NCBI RefSeq assembly: GCF_008807075.1
Contig: NZ_CP035632.1
Location: 1,550,001-1,614,000, forward strand
DNA length: 64,000 bases
Source: Synechococcus sp. RSCCF101
GTDB taxonomy: Bacteria > Cyanobacteriota > Cyanobacteriia > PCC-6307 > Cyanobiaceae
Direction of reading: 5' to 3'
Position numbers and translations under genes: made by a program. Numbering within the stretch: the first letter of the stretch is position 1; the number at the start of each line of letters is the position of its first letter. Below the pieces are notes generated by a model. That model ran no database searches and was not told the origin of the DNA. It worked only from the letters and a program-made list of their open reading frames with translations. Shown here in pieces: positions 12,593-21,278 of this stretch.

Positions 12593-14064
12593 ATGGCACT
12601 GCACTTCAGTCAGGAGCGCCTGCGGGTTCGCCCCAACTCGCGTGAGGGCACTATCGTGGGCCGGGCCCAGGAGCATTTCGAGAAAACGCTGGTCCAGGTG
12701 GGGGGCAGCTGGCCGGATCGGTGGCCGCCCTGGAGCACCCTCAGCGTGACGAGGCCCTGAACTACGGGGAGATCTTCCTCAGGGACAACGTCCCGGTGAT
12801 GATCTACCTGCTGCTCCAGGGGCGCTACGGGATCGTGCGCCACTTCCTGGAGGTGTGCCTGCAGCTTCAGAGCTCCAGCTTCCAGACCCGGGGGGTCTTC
12901 CCGACGAGCTTCGTCGAGGAGGACGGGCAGCTGATCGCGGATTACGGCCAGCGCTCGATCGGACGCATCACCTCGGTCGACGCCAGCCTGTGGTGGCCGA
13001 TCCTCTGCTGGCTCTACGTCAAACGGAGCGGCGATGTGGATTTCGGCACCAGCCAGTCCGTGCAGCGCGGCGTGCAGATGCTGCTCGACCTGGTGCTCCA
13101 CCCCACGTTCGAGGGCACACCGGTGCTGTTCGTGCCGGACTGCGCCTTCATGATTGACCGTCCCATGGACGTCTGGGGCGCCCCGCTGGAGGTGGAGGTG
13201 CTGCTGTTCGGCTGTCTGCGCAGCTGCTGTCAGCTGATGGAGCTGGCCCAGCGTCAGCACCGCAGCCGCCTGCTGGAGCAGCGGCTGGCGGTGACACACC
13301 AGTGGCTGCACGATCTGCGGCTGTTCCTGCTCAAGCACTACTGGGTCACCAGCAAGACGCTGCAGGTGCTCCGGCGGCGCCCCACCGAGCAGTACGGCGA
13401 TCTGCAGCATCAGAACGAGTTCAACGTGCAGCCTCAGGTGATCCCGCCCTGGCTGCAGGAGTGGCTCGACAACCGGGGCGGCTACCTGATCGGCAACATG
13501 CGGACCGGCCGGCCGGACTTCCGCTTCTACAGCCTGGGCAACTCCCTGGCCTGCCTGTTCGGCCTGCTGACGGCGGCCCAGCAGCGGGCCCTGTTCCGGC
13601 TGGTGCTGCACAACCGCCAGCACCTGATGGCCCAGATGCCGATGCGCATCTGTCATCCACCAATGGAAGGCATCGAATGGAGCAACAAGACGGGCTCCGA
13701 TCCCAAGAACTGGCCCTGGAGCTACCACAACGGTGGCCACTGGCCGAGTCTGCTCTGGTTCTTCACCTCCGCTGCCCTGCTGCACGAGCAGCTCCATCCC
13801 GAGGCCGATGTGCTCCTGCTCGGTCAGATCCGCAGCATGGTGGAGGAGTGCTACTGGGCCCAGCTCAACCAGCTGCCGCGTCAGCAGTGGGCTGAGTACT
13901 TCGACGGCCCCACAGGCACCTGGGTGGGCCAGCAGTCGCGCACTTACCAGACCTGGACGATCGTGGGGTTTCTGCTGCTGCACCACTTCCTGCGCAGAAA
14001 CACCGCCGACGTGCAGCTCTTCGACCTGGATGCCAGCGTCGGCTCCGCCGCTGCGGAGCCATAA
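12593..14064 (+). pseudogene. invA: Neutral/alkaline invertase (glycoside hydrolase family 100), frameshifted near the N-terminus
   Basis: Hydrolyses sucrose to glucose and fructose in the cytosol. The first 36 codons from ATG 12593 (ending ...HFEKTLVQVGG) leave frame at a G run, 12700-12705. Adding one G joins them to an ORF of more than 440 residues with GH100 motifs: EALNYGEIFLRDNVP, TSVDASLWWPILCW, MEGIEWSNKTGSDPKNWPWSYHNGGHWPSLLW and TYQTWTIVGFLL all read through. The expected length of about 490 residues is typical. The only disruption is the homopolymer, so the gene is probably intact in the organism. Confidence 0.85.
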
Positions 14065-14093
14065 AAAAACCGCCCGCAGGCTCTGCGGACGGT
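14063..14093 (-). terminator. Terminator of the petB-petD transcript
   Basis: An 11-bp stem with one mismatch and a 3-base loop at 14069-14093. On the minus strand it is followed by seven T. It overlaps the stop codon of the convergent invertase gene. Confidence 0.8.
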
Positions 14094-14128
14094 CGGAGGT
14101 TCAGATCAGCAGGGTTGAAAGCCTGGTC

Positions 14129-14611
14129 TCAGAACAGGCCCAGGGTCAGGGACTTGTCGATCGGAAGGGCGGCCCCGATACCGAGATAGATGGTGACCAG
14201 GGTTCCGCCGAGGAACACGGCCATGGCCACAGGACGGCGGAAGGGGTTCTGGAATTTGTTGAAGCTCTCGATGAAGGGCACCAGCATCAGACCGAGAGGG
14301 ATCAGGGTCTGGAGGGCGATGCCGAGCAGCTTGTTGGGAACGACCCGGAGAATCTGGAAGACCGGGTAGAGGTACCACTCCGGCAGGATCTCAAGAGGCG
14401 TGGCGAACGGATCGGCCTTGTCGCCGAGCATGGCCGGATCGAGGACAGCGAGGCCGACGATGCAGGCGATCGTGCCGAGGATGACGACGGGAAAGATGTA
14501 AAGAAGGTCGTTCGGCCAGGCGGGCTCGCCGTAATAGTTGTGGCCCATGCCCTTGGCCAGCTTGGCGCGGAGCTTGGGGTCAGACAGATCGGGCTTCTTG
14601 AGGATGTGCAT
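14129..14611 (-). CDS. petD: Cytochrome b6-f complex subunit IV (PetD)
   Basis: A 17-kDa thylakoid membrane subunit that together with cytochrome b6 forms the quinol-oxidation site. The 160 residues match the family length. It begins [18 protein letters not shown], carries the Qo-site PEWY motif ([14 protein letters not shown]) and has three hydrophobic helices. It follows petB by 187 bp on the minus strand and shares its transcript, ending at the terminator at 14063-14093. Confidence 0.98.
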   Translation of the reverse strand: MHILKKPDLSDPKLRAKLAKGMGHNYYGEPAWPNDLLYIFPVVILGTIACIVGLAVLDPAMLGDKADPFATPLEILPEWYLYPVFQILRVVPNKLLGIALQTLIPLGLMLVPFIESFNKFQNPFRRPVAMAVFLGGTLVTIYLGIGAALPIDKSLTLGLF

Positions 14612-14798
14612 GGCTCAAGCGGTGGGGATGGCGTGGAACTCGCTGAACAGGACCAGAAGTTCGGGCCGGTGGGCGTCAGCCGGTGACGCGTGGAAGAGGA
14701 AGAAAGTCTGGCTGGGAACAGGAGCATGCATCAGAGGATGAAACAGGTGTTCACCGTGATGCCAGCCGGCTCCCAGCTGGGATGAGCGAATGAAGCGG

Positions 14799-15455
14799 TC
14801 AGAGGGGACCGGAGATGCCCTGCTTCCGGATCATCAGGAAGTGCATCAGCATGAACACCGCCAGCAGCCACGGCATGACGAAGGTGTGAAGGCTGTAGAA
14901 GCGAGTCAGGGTCGATTGACCGACGCTTTCACCACCGCGGAGCAGTTCAACCATGAAGTCGCCCACGACAGGGATAGCTGCAGGAACGCCGCTCACGATC
15001 TTCACGGCCCAGTAGCCGACCTGATCCCAGGGGAGGGAATAGCCCGTGACACCGAACGACACGGTGATCACGGCCATCGTCACCCCGGTGATCCAGGTGA
15101 GCTCCCGCGGGCGCTTGAAGCCGCCGGTCAGATACACGCGGAAGACGTGAAGGATCAGCATCAGCACCATCATGCTGGCGCTCCAGCGGTGCACCGAGCG
15201 GATCAGCCAGCCGAAGCTCACGTCAGTCATGAGGTACTGCACCGAGGTGTAGGCCTCAGCCACGGTGGGCTTGTAGTAAAACGTCATCGCGAACCCCGTG
15301 GCGAACTGGATGAGGAAGCACACCAGGGTGATGCCGCCCAGGCAATAGAAGATGTTGACGTGGGGCGGGACGTACTTGGAGGAGATGTCGTCGGCGATGT
15401 CCTGAATTTCCAGTCGCTCCTGGAACCAGTCGTAGACGGGGGACGAATTCGCCAT
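14799..15455 (-). CDS. petB: Cytochrome b6 (PetB)
   Basis: The di-heme membrane core of the cytochrome b6-f complex. It is 218 residues with four hydrophobic helices. The heme-ligand histidines are seen in the [23 protein letters not shown] and [10 protein letters not shown] segments. The Cys in NIFYCLGG (Cys38) is the covalent heme c-prime attachment site typical of b6-type proteins. It is the first gene of petB-petD and diverges from the C-terminal protease gene on the plus strand. Confidence 0.98.
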   Translation of the reverse strand: MANSSPVYDWFQERLEIQDIADDISSKYVPPHVNIFYCLGGITLVCFLIQFATGFAMTFYYKPTVAEAYTSVQYLMTDVSFGWLIRSVHRWSASMMVLMLILHVFRVYLTGGFKRPRELTWITGVTMAVITVSFGVTGYSLPWDQVGYWAVKIVSGVPAAIPVVGDFMVELLRGGESVGQSTLTRFYSLHTFVMPWLLAVFMLMHFLMIRKQGISGPL

Positions 15456-15609
15456 GCAGGGGGGCGCAAGGGTTGCGAGAGTCTACCGATCCCCTCTCAG
15501 CGGCGTGAGTCTCCGTTTCACCCCATTCCACAGCCCCGGCAGGAGCCGGCCGGACAGGCTCCGGGGCCTGGACATCAGCCCGGGGCCCAGGGGGCTCCTG
15601 AGCGGATTC

Positions 15610-16872
15610 ATGTCCTGGGTTCTGGTGGCCGTGCTGCTGCTGCAGCCGCTGCCCGCCGCGGGCTTGAGCGACGCCCAGGCCCTGGTGGTGGAGGCCTGGA
15701 GGCTCGTGTCCCAGGGCTATGTGGATCCGGACCGCCTGGAGGCGGTGCGCTGGCGCCGATTGCGACAGAAGGCCCTGGAGCGATCGATCGTCACCAGCTC
15801 CGATGCCTACGAGGCCATCGAGTTCATGCTGATGCCGCTCGGGGACCCCTACACCCGTCTGCTCAGGCCGGCGGACTACGCCGCTCTGCGCTCCAGCACC
15901 CAGGGGAATCTCAGCGGTGTGGGGCTTCAGCTCGGGGTTCGTGGCGAGCAGGGATCGGTGGTGGTGATCGCGCCGCTCGAAGGCTCCCCCGCGGCGGAAG
16001 CCGGGATCGAGAGCGGCACGGAACTGATCGCGGTGGATGGTGCCTCCGTGAGCGTTCTGGGCCTGGAGACCACAGCCGCCCGCCTGCGGGGGGAGGCCGG
16101 CACACAGGTGATCCTGCAGTTGCGTGATCCGGGCGCAGCACCGGGTGAAACGACGGAGGTGACCCTGGAGCGACGCCAGGTCGATCTGCGTCCGGTGCGG
16201 AGCCGTCGCGTGCGACTGGATGGCCACACCTTCGGCTACGTGCGCCTGACCCAGTTCAGCGAGGGCGTGCCCGATCAGCTCATCCAGGCCCTGGCCGATC
16301 TCTCCGGCAAGGGGATCGAGGGGCTGATCCTCGATCTGCGCAACAACTCCGGCGGCCTGGTGGAAGCCGGGCTGGCGGTGGCGGACGCCTTCCTCGTAGG
16401 CGTCCCGATCGTGGAGACCAGAAACCGGGAGGGAATCGACGAGCTGCTCTCCGCCCACGCGGAGCAGGCCTACGACGGTCCGATGGTGACCCTGGTGAAT
16501 GGAGGCACCGCCAGCGCCAGCGAGATCCTGGCCGGTGCCCTTCAGGATGCCGATCGATCGCCGCTGATGGGCCGGACCAGCTTCGGCAAGGGCCTGATCC
16601 AGAGCCTGATCCCTCTGAGCGACGGGAGCGGTCTGGCCATCACCGTGGCGCGTTATCTGACTCCGGCCGGTCGTGACATCCAGATCACCGGCATCGTGCC
16701 GGACGAGGTGCTGGAGGACGAGGAGGTGCTGGTTCCCGGAAGCGAGGAGGACCGCTGGCTGCGGGCGGCCGAGCGCATGCTCGTGCGCCGGCTGGAATCC
16801 GGAACCTCCGAGCCGGACTCAGGGCCGGCGTTGGCCACGGACGAGGCGGATCGGACCGACGCCCAGCCATGA
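15610..16872 (+). CDS. ctp: Carboxyl-terminal processing protease (CtpA/CtpZ family, S41)
   Basis: A Ser/Lys-dyad protease exported to the lumen or periplasm; cyanobacterial members process the D1 precursor or act in envelope proteolysis. From ATG 15610 it has 420 residues: an N-terminal signal-like hydrophobic stretch (residues 3-18), a PDZ domain (about 95-190), and the catalytic block NGGTASASE (residues 297-305) with Lys327 in GRTSFGKG. An earlier ATG at 15454 abuts the petB start and adds a non-conserved arginine-rich tail, so the internal start is preferred. Which Ctp paralog it is cannot be settled here. Confidence 0.9.
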   Translation: MSWVLVAVLLLQPLPAAGLSDAQALVVEAWRLVSQGYVDPDRLEAVRWRRLRQKALERSIVTSSDAYEAIEFMLMPLGDPYTRLLRPADYAALRSSTQGNLSGVGLQLGVRGEQGSVVVIAPLEGSPAAEAGIESGTELIAVDGASVSVLGLETTAARLRGEAGTQVILQLRDPGAAPGETTEVTLERRQVDLRPVRSRRVRLDGHTFGYVRLTQFSEGVPDQLIQALADLSGKGIEGLILDLRNNSGGLVEAGLAVADAFLVGVPIVETRNREGIDELLSAHAEQAYDGPMVTLVNGGTASASEILAGALQDADRSPLMGRTSFGKGLIQSLIPLSDGSGLAITVARYLTPAGRDIQITGIVPDEVLEDEEVLVPGSEEDRWLRAAERMLVRRLESGTSEPDSGPALATDEADRTDAQP

Positions 16873-18203
16873 CGGCCGGCTGCCGCACGTATCACGACCC
16901 CCTGCATGGGGCGATCAGCCTGGCCCGCGACCGGCCGGCCGAGCGCCTGGCCACGGCACTGATCGACACGCCGCCCTTTCAGCGTCTGCGTCGGATCCGT
17001 CAGCTCGGGCCGGCCTTTCTCACCTTTCACGGCGCCGAATCCAGCCGCTTCACCCACAGCCTCGGCGTGCTGCATCTCGCCCGTCGGGCCCTGGGTCAGC
17101 TCATGCGGCTGGACCCCGCCCTCGAGTCGCATCAGGCCCTGCTCTATGCGGCCGCGCTGCTGCACGACATCGGGCACGGCCCCCTCAGCCACGCGGGCGA
17201 GGCGATGTTCGGGATGCGGCATGAGCACTGGTCGGCCCGCATCATCCGGGAACAGCCGGAGGTGAGGCGCTGCCTCGACAGCCACGCCCCTCAGCTCGCA
17301 GGCCAGGTGGCGGATCTGCTGGAGCATGGGCGGAGCCCCCATCCGGTGGTGGGCAGCCTGGTGAGCAGCCAGCTGGACTGCGACAGGCTCGACTACCTGC
17401 TCCGGGACAGCCACAGCACCGGTGCCCGCTACGGCCAGCTGGATCTGGATCGCCTGATCTCGGCTCTGACACTGGCCCCGGATGGGCACCTGGCCATCCA
17501 TGCCAAGGGCGTGATGGCGGCGGAGCACTACCTGCTCGTGCGCGATCTGATGTATCGCAGCGTCTACAACCACCGCCTGAATGTGGTCTGCAACTGGCTG
17601 CTCAACCAGGTGGTGGGCTGGGCCCGGCGCCTGGGGCCGGAGGCTGTGGACTGCGACCGCGTCATGGCGCGCTGGCTCTGGCCGGATCCACCGCTCGACG
17701 TAGCCAGCTATCTCGCCCAGGACGATCTGCGGCTGGGCTACCACCTGCTCCGCTGGCGGGAGGACGGTCCGGCTCCCCTGAACGAGCTGAGCGCCCGCCT
17801 GCTGGATCGACGCCTGCTGAAGGCGCTGGATGTGAGCGAGCTGGCGGCGGATGAGCAGGATCAGCTGCTCCGCACGGCAAGCAGCCTCAGTCGTGAGCGG
17901 GGCCTGGACCCCGCCCTCTGCTGCGATCTGCACCGGCAGAGCAGCCGCGGCTACGCCCCGTACCGGGGAGGCCTGCAGGTGTGGGACGGTGAGGCGGTGC
18001 ATCCATTGGAGACGCGCTCCAGACTCGTGGCGACGCTGATGACGCCCACGGCCCTCGCCTGGCTGCTGCACCCGCGCGAGATCACTGCGGAGCTGAGCGG
18101 GGCCCGGGAGGTTCTGCTTGGATCCGGTGTCCGCCGCCGCCGCGCCGATGCCGTCAGCCGACCCGGAGAGGCGACAGGCGGGGAACCGGAGCGGGGTGCC
18201 TGA
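16869..18203 (+). CDS. HD-domain phosphohydrolase (dGTPase-like superfamily)
   Basis: A metal-dependent phosphohydrolase of the HD superfamily, 444 residues. The metal site is visible as SRFTHSLGVLHLARR, then LLHDIGHGPLSHAGE (HD pair) and the later LDCDRLDYLLRDS aspartate. The overall architecture matches COG1078-type proteins, some of which cleave dNTPs. The substrate is unknown. It overlaps the protease stop by 4 bases (ATGA) and runs into minC, so the three are likely co-transcribed. Confidence 0.88.
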   Translation: MTAGCRTYHDPLHGAISLARDRPAERLATALIDTPPFQRLRRIRQLGPAFLTFHGAESSRFTHSLGVLHLARRALGQLMRLDPALESHQALLYAAALLHDIGHGPLSHAGEAMFGMRHEHWSARIIREQPEVRRCLDSHAPQLAGQVADLLEHGRSPHPVVGSLVSSQLDCDRLDYLLRDSHSTGARYGQLDLDRLISALTLAPDGHLAIHAKGVMAAEHYLLVRDLMYRSVYNHRLNVVCNWLLNQVVGWARRLGPEAVDCDRVMARWLWPDPPLDVASYLAQDDLRLGYHLLRWREDGPAPLNELSARLLDRRLLKALDVSELAADEQDQLLRTASSLSRERGLDPALCCDLHRQSSRGYAPYRGGLQVWDGEAVHPLETRSRLVATLMTPTALAWLLHPREITAELSGAREVLLGSGVRRRRADAVSRPGEATGGEPERGA

Positions 18204-18894
18204 GCCAGGGCTGACGCTCACGATCCCCGACGGAGGGGCCAGGCCCTGGCATGAGGACGTGCACCACGCTCTGCCGGGATTGCCGCCCGGTGCCCCGCTG
18301 ATGATTCAGACCGGCCGCAGGCGGCTGGGCACCGCAGAGCTGCGCGATCTGAAGACCTGGCTTGAGAAGGCCGGTCATCCCCTCATCGCCATCCGCACCG
18401 CCTGCGCCAGGACCCTGGTGGCGGGTCGCGCCATCGGTGCGCCGATCGAGCGGGAGACGGAGGCGACGCGGGAGGAGGCGGCGCTGAGCGACGCCGGCAG
18501 GGCGAACGCAATCGCCATGCACACCGGAACCCTGCGCTCCGGCGACCACCTGCAGGTGGATGGCTCGGTTCTGCTGCTCGGGGATGTAAACCCCGGTGCC
18601 ACCCTCAGCGCCGGCGCCGACATCCTGGTCTGGGGACGGCTGCGGGGCGTGGCCCATGCCGGCCGCGATGGCGACCGGACGGCCCGCATCAGCGCTCTGC
18701 AACTGCGGCCCGTGCAGCTGCGCATCGCGGAGCTGGTGGCACGGGGACCCGACGATGCTCCACCACCCGGAATGGCGGAGCAGGCGATCGTTCGCGACGG
18801 CGAGATCCGCATCGAGCCTGCCGACCCCGGCTGGATGCCACGCGTCACCGACCGCCGGGCAGCACAGGGCAGAGCCTCCGGGCAGGGGCCTTAA
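18148..18894 (+). CDS. minC: Septum site-determining protein MinC
   Basis: An FtsZ assembly inhibitor that, with MinD and MinE, places the division septum at mid-cell. The C-terminal MinC beta-helix domain is clear (residues about 125-225, motifs GTLRSGDHLQVDGSVLLLGDVNPGA and ADILVWGRLRGVAHAG). The N-terminal domain is weakly conserved. The start is uncertain: TTG 18118, ATG 18148 or GTG 18197; the last is only a few bases from the stop of the HD gene. It is followed by minD and minE in the usual order. Confidence 0.9.
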   Translation: MPSADPERRQAGNRSGVPEPGLTLTIPDGGARPWHEDVHHALPGLPPGAPLMIQTGRRRLGTAELRDLKTWLEKAGHPLIAIRTACARTLVAGRAIGAPIERETEATREEAALSDAGRANAIAMHTGTLRSGDHLQVDGSVLLLGDVNPGATLSAGADILVWGRLRGVAHAGRDGDRTARISALQLRPVQLRIAELVARGPDDAPPPGMAEQAIVRDGEIRIEPADPGWMPRVTDRRAAQGRASGQGP

Positions 18895-18918
18895 TGTCGT
18901 GCCAATCCCGGCGAATCC

Positions 18919-19734
18919 GTGGCGTCCCAGTCCCGCATCATCCTGATCTGCTCCGGCAAGGGAGGCGTCGGCAAGACGACACTCACCGCCAACCTCGGGT
19001 TGGCGCTCGCCCGGCTGGGCAGCAGCACGGTGGTGCTCGATGCCGATTTCGGTCTGCGCAACCTGGACCTGCTGCTCGGCCTCGAGAACAGGATCGTCTA
19101 CACCGCCCAGGAGGTGCTCGCCGGCAGCTGCCGGCTGGAGCAGGCCCTTGTGAAGCACAAGCAGGAGCCGGAGCTGGCGCTGCTGCCGGCGGGCAACCCC
19201 CGCATGCTGGAGTGGCTGAAGCCGGCCGACATGTGCCGCATCGTCGATCTGCTGCGGCGTCAGTACGACTACGTGCTCATCGACTGCCCGGCCGGGATCG
19301 AGGACGGCTTCAAGAACGCGGCGGCAGCGGCTGAGGAGGCGATCGTGATCACCACGCCCGAGGTCTCCGCCGTGCGTGACGCGGATCGTGTGATCGGATT
19401 GCTCAACACCCAGCAGGTGTCCCCGGTGCAACTGGTGCTCAACCGGGTCCGTCCCACGATGATGGCCAGTCAGGACATGCTCTCGGTCAGCGACGTGACC
19501 GACATCCTTGCTCTGCCCCTGCTCGGACTGGTGCTGGAGGATGAGAAGGTGATCGTCTCCACCAACCGGGGCGAACCGCTCACGCTCAACGGCAGCCGAT
19601 CGCCCGCGGCCACGGCATTCCTCAACATCGCCCGCCGCCTGGGCGGTGAGGCGATCCCGTTGATGGACCCCGCTGACGCCGATCAGGGGCTGAGAGCGCG
19701 GCTGAGTCGGCTGATGTCCAAGAAGCTCTTCTGA
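18919..19734 (+). CDS. minD: Septum site-determining ATPase MinD
   Basis: A membrane-bound ATPase that recruits MinC and oscillates under the control of MinE. The deviant Walker A motif CSGKGGVGKTTL (signature Lys14, Lys19) and the DADFGLRNLDLLLGLENR switch are intact. The protein has 271 residues and ends in the amphipathic membrane-targeting helix LRARLSRLMSKKLF. The start is GTG 18919, 24 bp after minC. minE starts 3 bases after its stop codon. Confidence 0.97.
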   Translation: MASQSRIILICSGKGGVGKTTLTANLGLALARLGSSTVVLDADFGLRNLDLLLGLENRIVYTAQEVLAGSCRLEQALVKHKQEPELALLPAGNPRMLEWLKPADMCRIVDLLRRQYDYVLIDCPAGIEDGFKNAAAAAEEAIVITTPEVSAVRDADRVIGLLNTQQVSPVQLVLNRVRPTMMASQDMLSVSDVTDILALPLLGLVLEDEKVIVSTNRGEPLTLNGSRSPAATAFLNIARRLGGEAIPLMDPADADQGLRARLSRLMSKKLF

Positions 19735-19737
19735 CCC

Positions 19738-20031
19738 ATGACCCTGCGTGAGTTCATCGCCAAGCTGCTCGGCCAGCAGCCGGCCAGCGCGGTGCGGGCC
19801 AAGGAGCGCCTGCAGCTGGTTCTCGCCCACGACCGCAGCGACCTCAATCCCGAGCTGCTCGAGCAGATGCGCAAGGAGATCATGGCGGTGGTGGCCAAGT
19901 ACGTGGAGATCGACGTCGACCACGGCGATGTGAGCCTGGAGACGGAGGACCGCGTCACCGCCCTGGTGGCCAACCTGCCGATCCGTCGGCCCCTGAGCAC
20001 CCCGGGCAACCGGGTCAGCCGCAGCCGCTGA
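19738..20031 (+). CDS. minE: Cell division topological specificity factor MinE
   Basis: Stimulates MinD ATPase and confines the Min inhibitor to the cell poles. The 97-residue protein has the membrane-binding N-terminus ([12 protein letters not shown]) and the MinD-contact helix [13 protein letters not shown], followed by the [21 protein letters not shown] dimer core. The C-terminus is arginine-rich. The last gene of minCDE. Confidence 0.96.
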   Translation: MTLREFIAKLLGQQPASAVRAKERLQLVLAHDRSDLNPELLEQMRKEIMAVVAKYVEIDVDHGDVSLETEDRVTALVANLPIRRPLSTPGNRVSRSR

Positions 20032-20097
20032 ACCGGTCCGGCGTGGTCCGGAGCGCCGCCGGCGTGGGGAATCCCTCCCAGAGAGATCGATTCCTCC

Positions 20098-20367
20098 ATG
20101 ACCACCGCTGCCGGTCCCGCCCTCCCCGACCCGGGAGCCGACGCGCTCACACCCGCCGAGGCCAGGGTGGTGCGCCTGCTTCAGCGCGGCCTGTCGAACA
20201 GGGCCATGGCTGAACGGCTCGTGCTGAGCCCGCGAACGATCGAGAGCCACCTCTCGAGTGCTCTGGGCAAAAGCGGTTGCCGGAACCGACTGGAGCTGCT
20301 GCTGTGGTCGCTCACACCGGCCATCGCTCCGGCGCTGGGAGACAGAGCGCGGGATAATGTGTCGTGA
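20098..20367 (+). CDS. LuxR-type helix-turn-helix protein, HTH domain only
   Basis: An 89-residue protein that is almost entirely a LuxR/GerE DNA-binding domain (residues about 17-75; LTPAEARVVRLLQRGLSNRA then SPRTIESHLSSALGKSGCRNR). There is no receiver or sensor domain, so if functional it would bind DNA without phosphorylation input or pair with another protein. It starts 66 bp after minE on the same strand and ends 2 bases before tRNA-Thr. Targets are unknown. Confidence 0.82.
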   Translation: MTTAAGPALPDPGADALTPAEARVVRLLQRGLSNRAMAERLVLSPRTIESHLSSALGKSGCRNRLELLLWSLTPAIAPALGDRARDNVS

Positions 20368-20368
20368 G

Positions 20369-20440
20369 GCCGGCTTAGCTCAGCGGTAGAGCAGCGCTTT
20401 TGTAAAGCGAAGGTCATCGGTTCAAATCCGTTAGCCGGCT
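20369..20440 (+). tRNA. trnT-TGT: tRNA-Thr (TGT)
   Basis: A complete cloverleaf: acceptor GCCGGCT pairs with AGCCGGC, the anticodon loop is TTTGTAA (TGT), and the T-loop is GGTTCAAATCC. It is 72 nt with discriminator T and no encoded CCA, and it starts just after the LuxR-type gene stop. Confidence 0.97.
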
Positions 20441-20460
20441 TGGTCAGCACCTGTCGGCCG

Positions 20461-20616
20461 TCAGTCCCGCACGGACAGGCCCCAGATCGCGATCCCCAGC
20501 AGCACCCAGACCAGCCAGCCGGTCTGAGTGAGCGGGATGGCGAGATCCATCAGGGGCGCCACGAAGAGGGCGTAGCTCTGCTGCATCAGCAGAACGAACA
20601 CGGCCAGCCAGAGCAT
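20461..20616 (-). CDS. Small conserved-looking membrane protein
   Basis: A 51-residue protein with two hydrophobic segments (MLWLAVFVLLMQQSYALFV and the WLVWVLLGIAIWGLS stretch). Its ATG overlaps the stop of the tsaC-like gene as TGATG, a strong sign of translational coupling. I do not recognise the family. It ends just past tRNA-Thr on the opposite strand. Function unknown; too small for a transporter on its own. Confidence 0.65.
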   Translation of the reverse strand: MLWLAVFVLLMQQSYALFVAPLMDLAIPLTQTGWLVWVLLGIAIWGLSVRD

Positions 20617-21278
20617 CAGCCCCCCTCCTGAGTTCGGGTGGCGGCGGTCGGGGCCGGTTCGAGCCGAAGCGAGCCCTGCCGGAGCACCCGCCATGGCACA
20701 TCCGATGGGCCGGCCGCATCCGGCTGCCAGACCACGACGGTGCTGGCCAGTCCGCTTCCAGCCGGCCACGGCAGCGGTGCGAGCAGCGGCACATCGGGGA
20801 AGGCCCGCTGCGCTGCCGCAGCGCTGAGGCAGGGCGGCTGGGCGGAGCGGTTGGCACTGGTGGTGGCCAGCGGCCCGCTCTGCCGGAGCAGCGCGAGGGC
20901 AGCGGCCGAGGCCGGTATGCGCAGGCCGAGGCAGCTGCCGCCGGGATTGAGCGCGTTGAGGCAGGCCCCCCGCGCGGGAAGCACCAGGGTGAGCGGGCCG
21001 GGCCAGTGCGCCGCGACCAGGTCCCGCCAGGCCGGTTCAACCGGCACCTCCAGGGCCTCGAACAGCACCTCCGGGGCAGCCCCCATCAGGATCAGCGGCT
21101 TGTCGCGGGGTCGCTCCTTCAGCGCCCAGAGCTGGGCCACCGCCCCGGGTGCGGCCGCCAGGGCCGGCACCGTGTCGGTGGGGAAGAGTGCCGGGGAGCC
21201 GGAGGCGAGGTGCTCGGCCAGCACGTCTGCCGAACAGGCGCGGGCCATGGGTCCTGCAGGAGGCGTTGTCTCAGCCAT
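20616..21278 (-). CDS. tsaC: Sua5/YciO/YrdC/TsaC family protein (threonylcarbamoyl-AMP synthase)
   Basis: Family members make threonylcarbamoyl-AMP from threonine, bicarbonate and ATP for the t6A37 modification of ANN-decoding tRNAs. Seen: FPTDTVPALAA at the N-terminus, the LKERPRDKPLILM nucleotide-binding block, WPGPLTLVLPA, and LATTSANRS. It is 220 residues from ATG 21278, a single YrdC domain without the Sua5 C-terminal domain. It overlaps prmC by 8 bases and is part of the minus-strand dprA-prmC-tsaC run. Confidence 0.9.
   Translation of the reverse strand: MAETTPPAGPMARACSADVLAEHLASGSPALFPTDTVPALAAAPGAVAQLWALKERPRDKPLILMGAAPEVLFEALEVPVEPAWRDLVAAHWPGPLTLVLPARGACLNALNPGGSCLGLRIPASAAALALLRQSGPLATTSANRSAQPPCLSAAAAQRAFPDVPLLAPLPWPAGSGLASTVVVWQPDAAGPSDVPWRVLRQGSLRLEPAPTAATRTQEGG

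Noticed and set aside
15454-15609. Longer N-terminus for the carboxyl-terminal protease
   Set aside because: It overlaps the petB start and adds an Arg-rich tail in front of a signal-like segment; the internal ATG 15610 is better.
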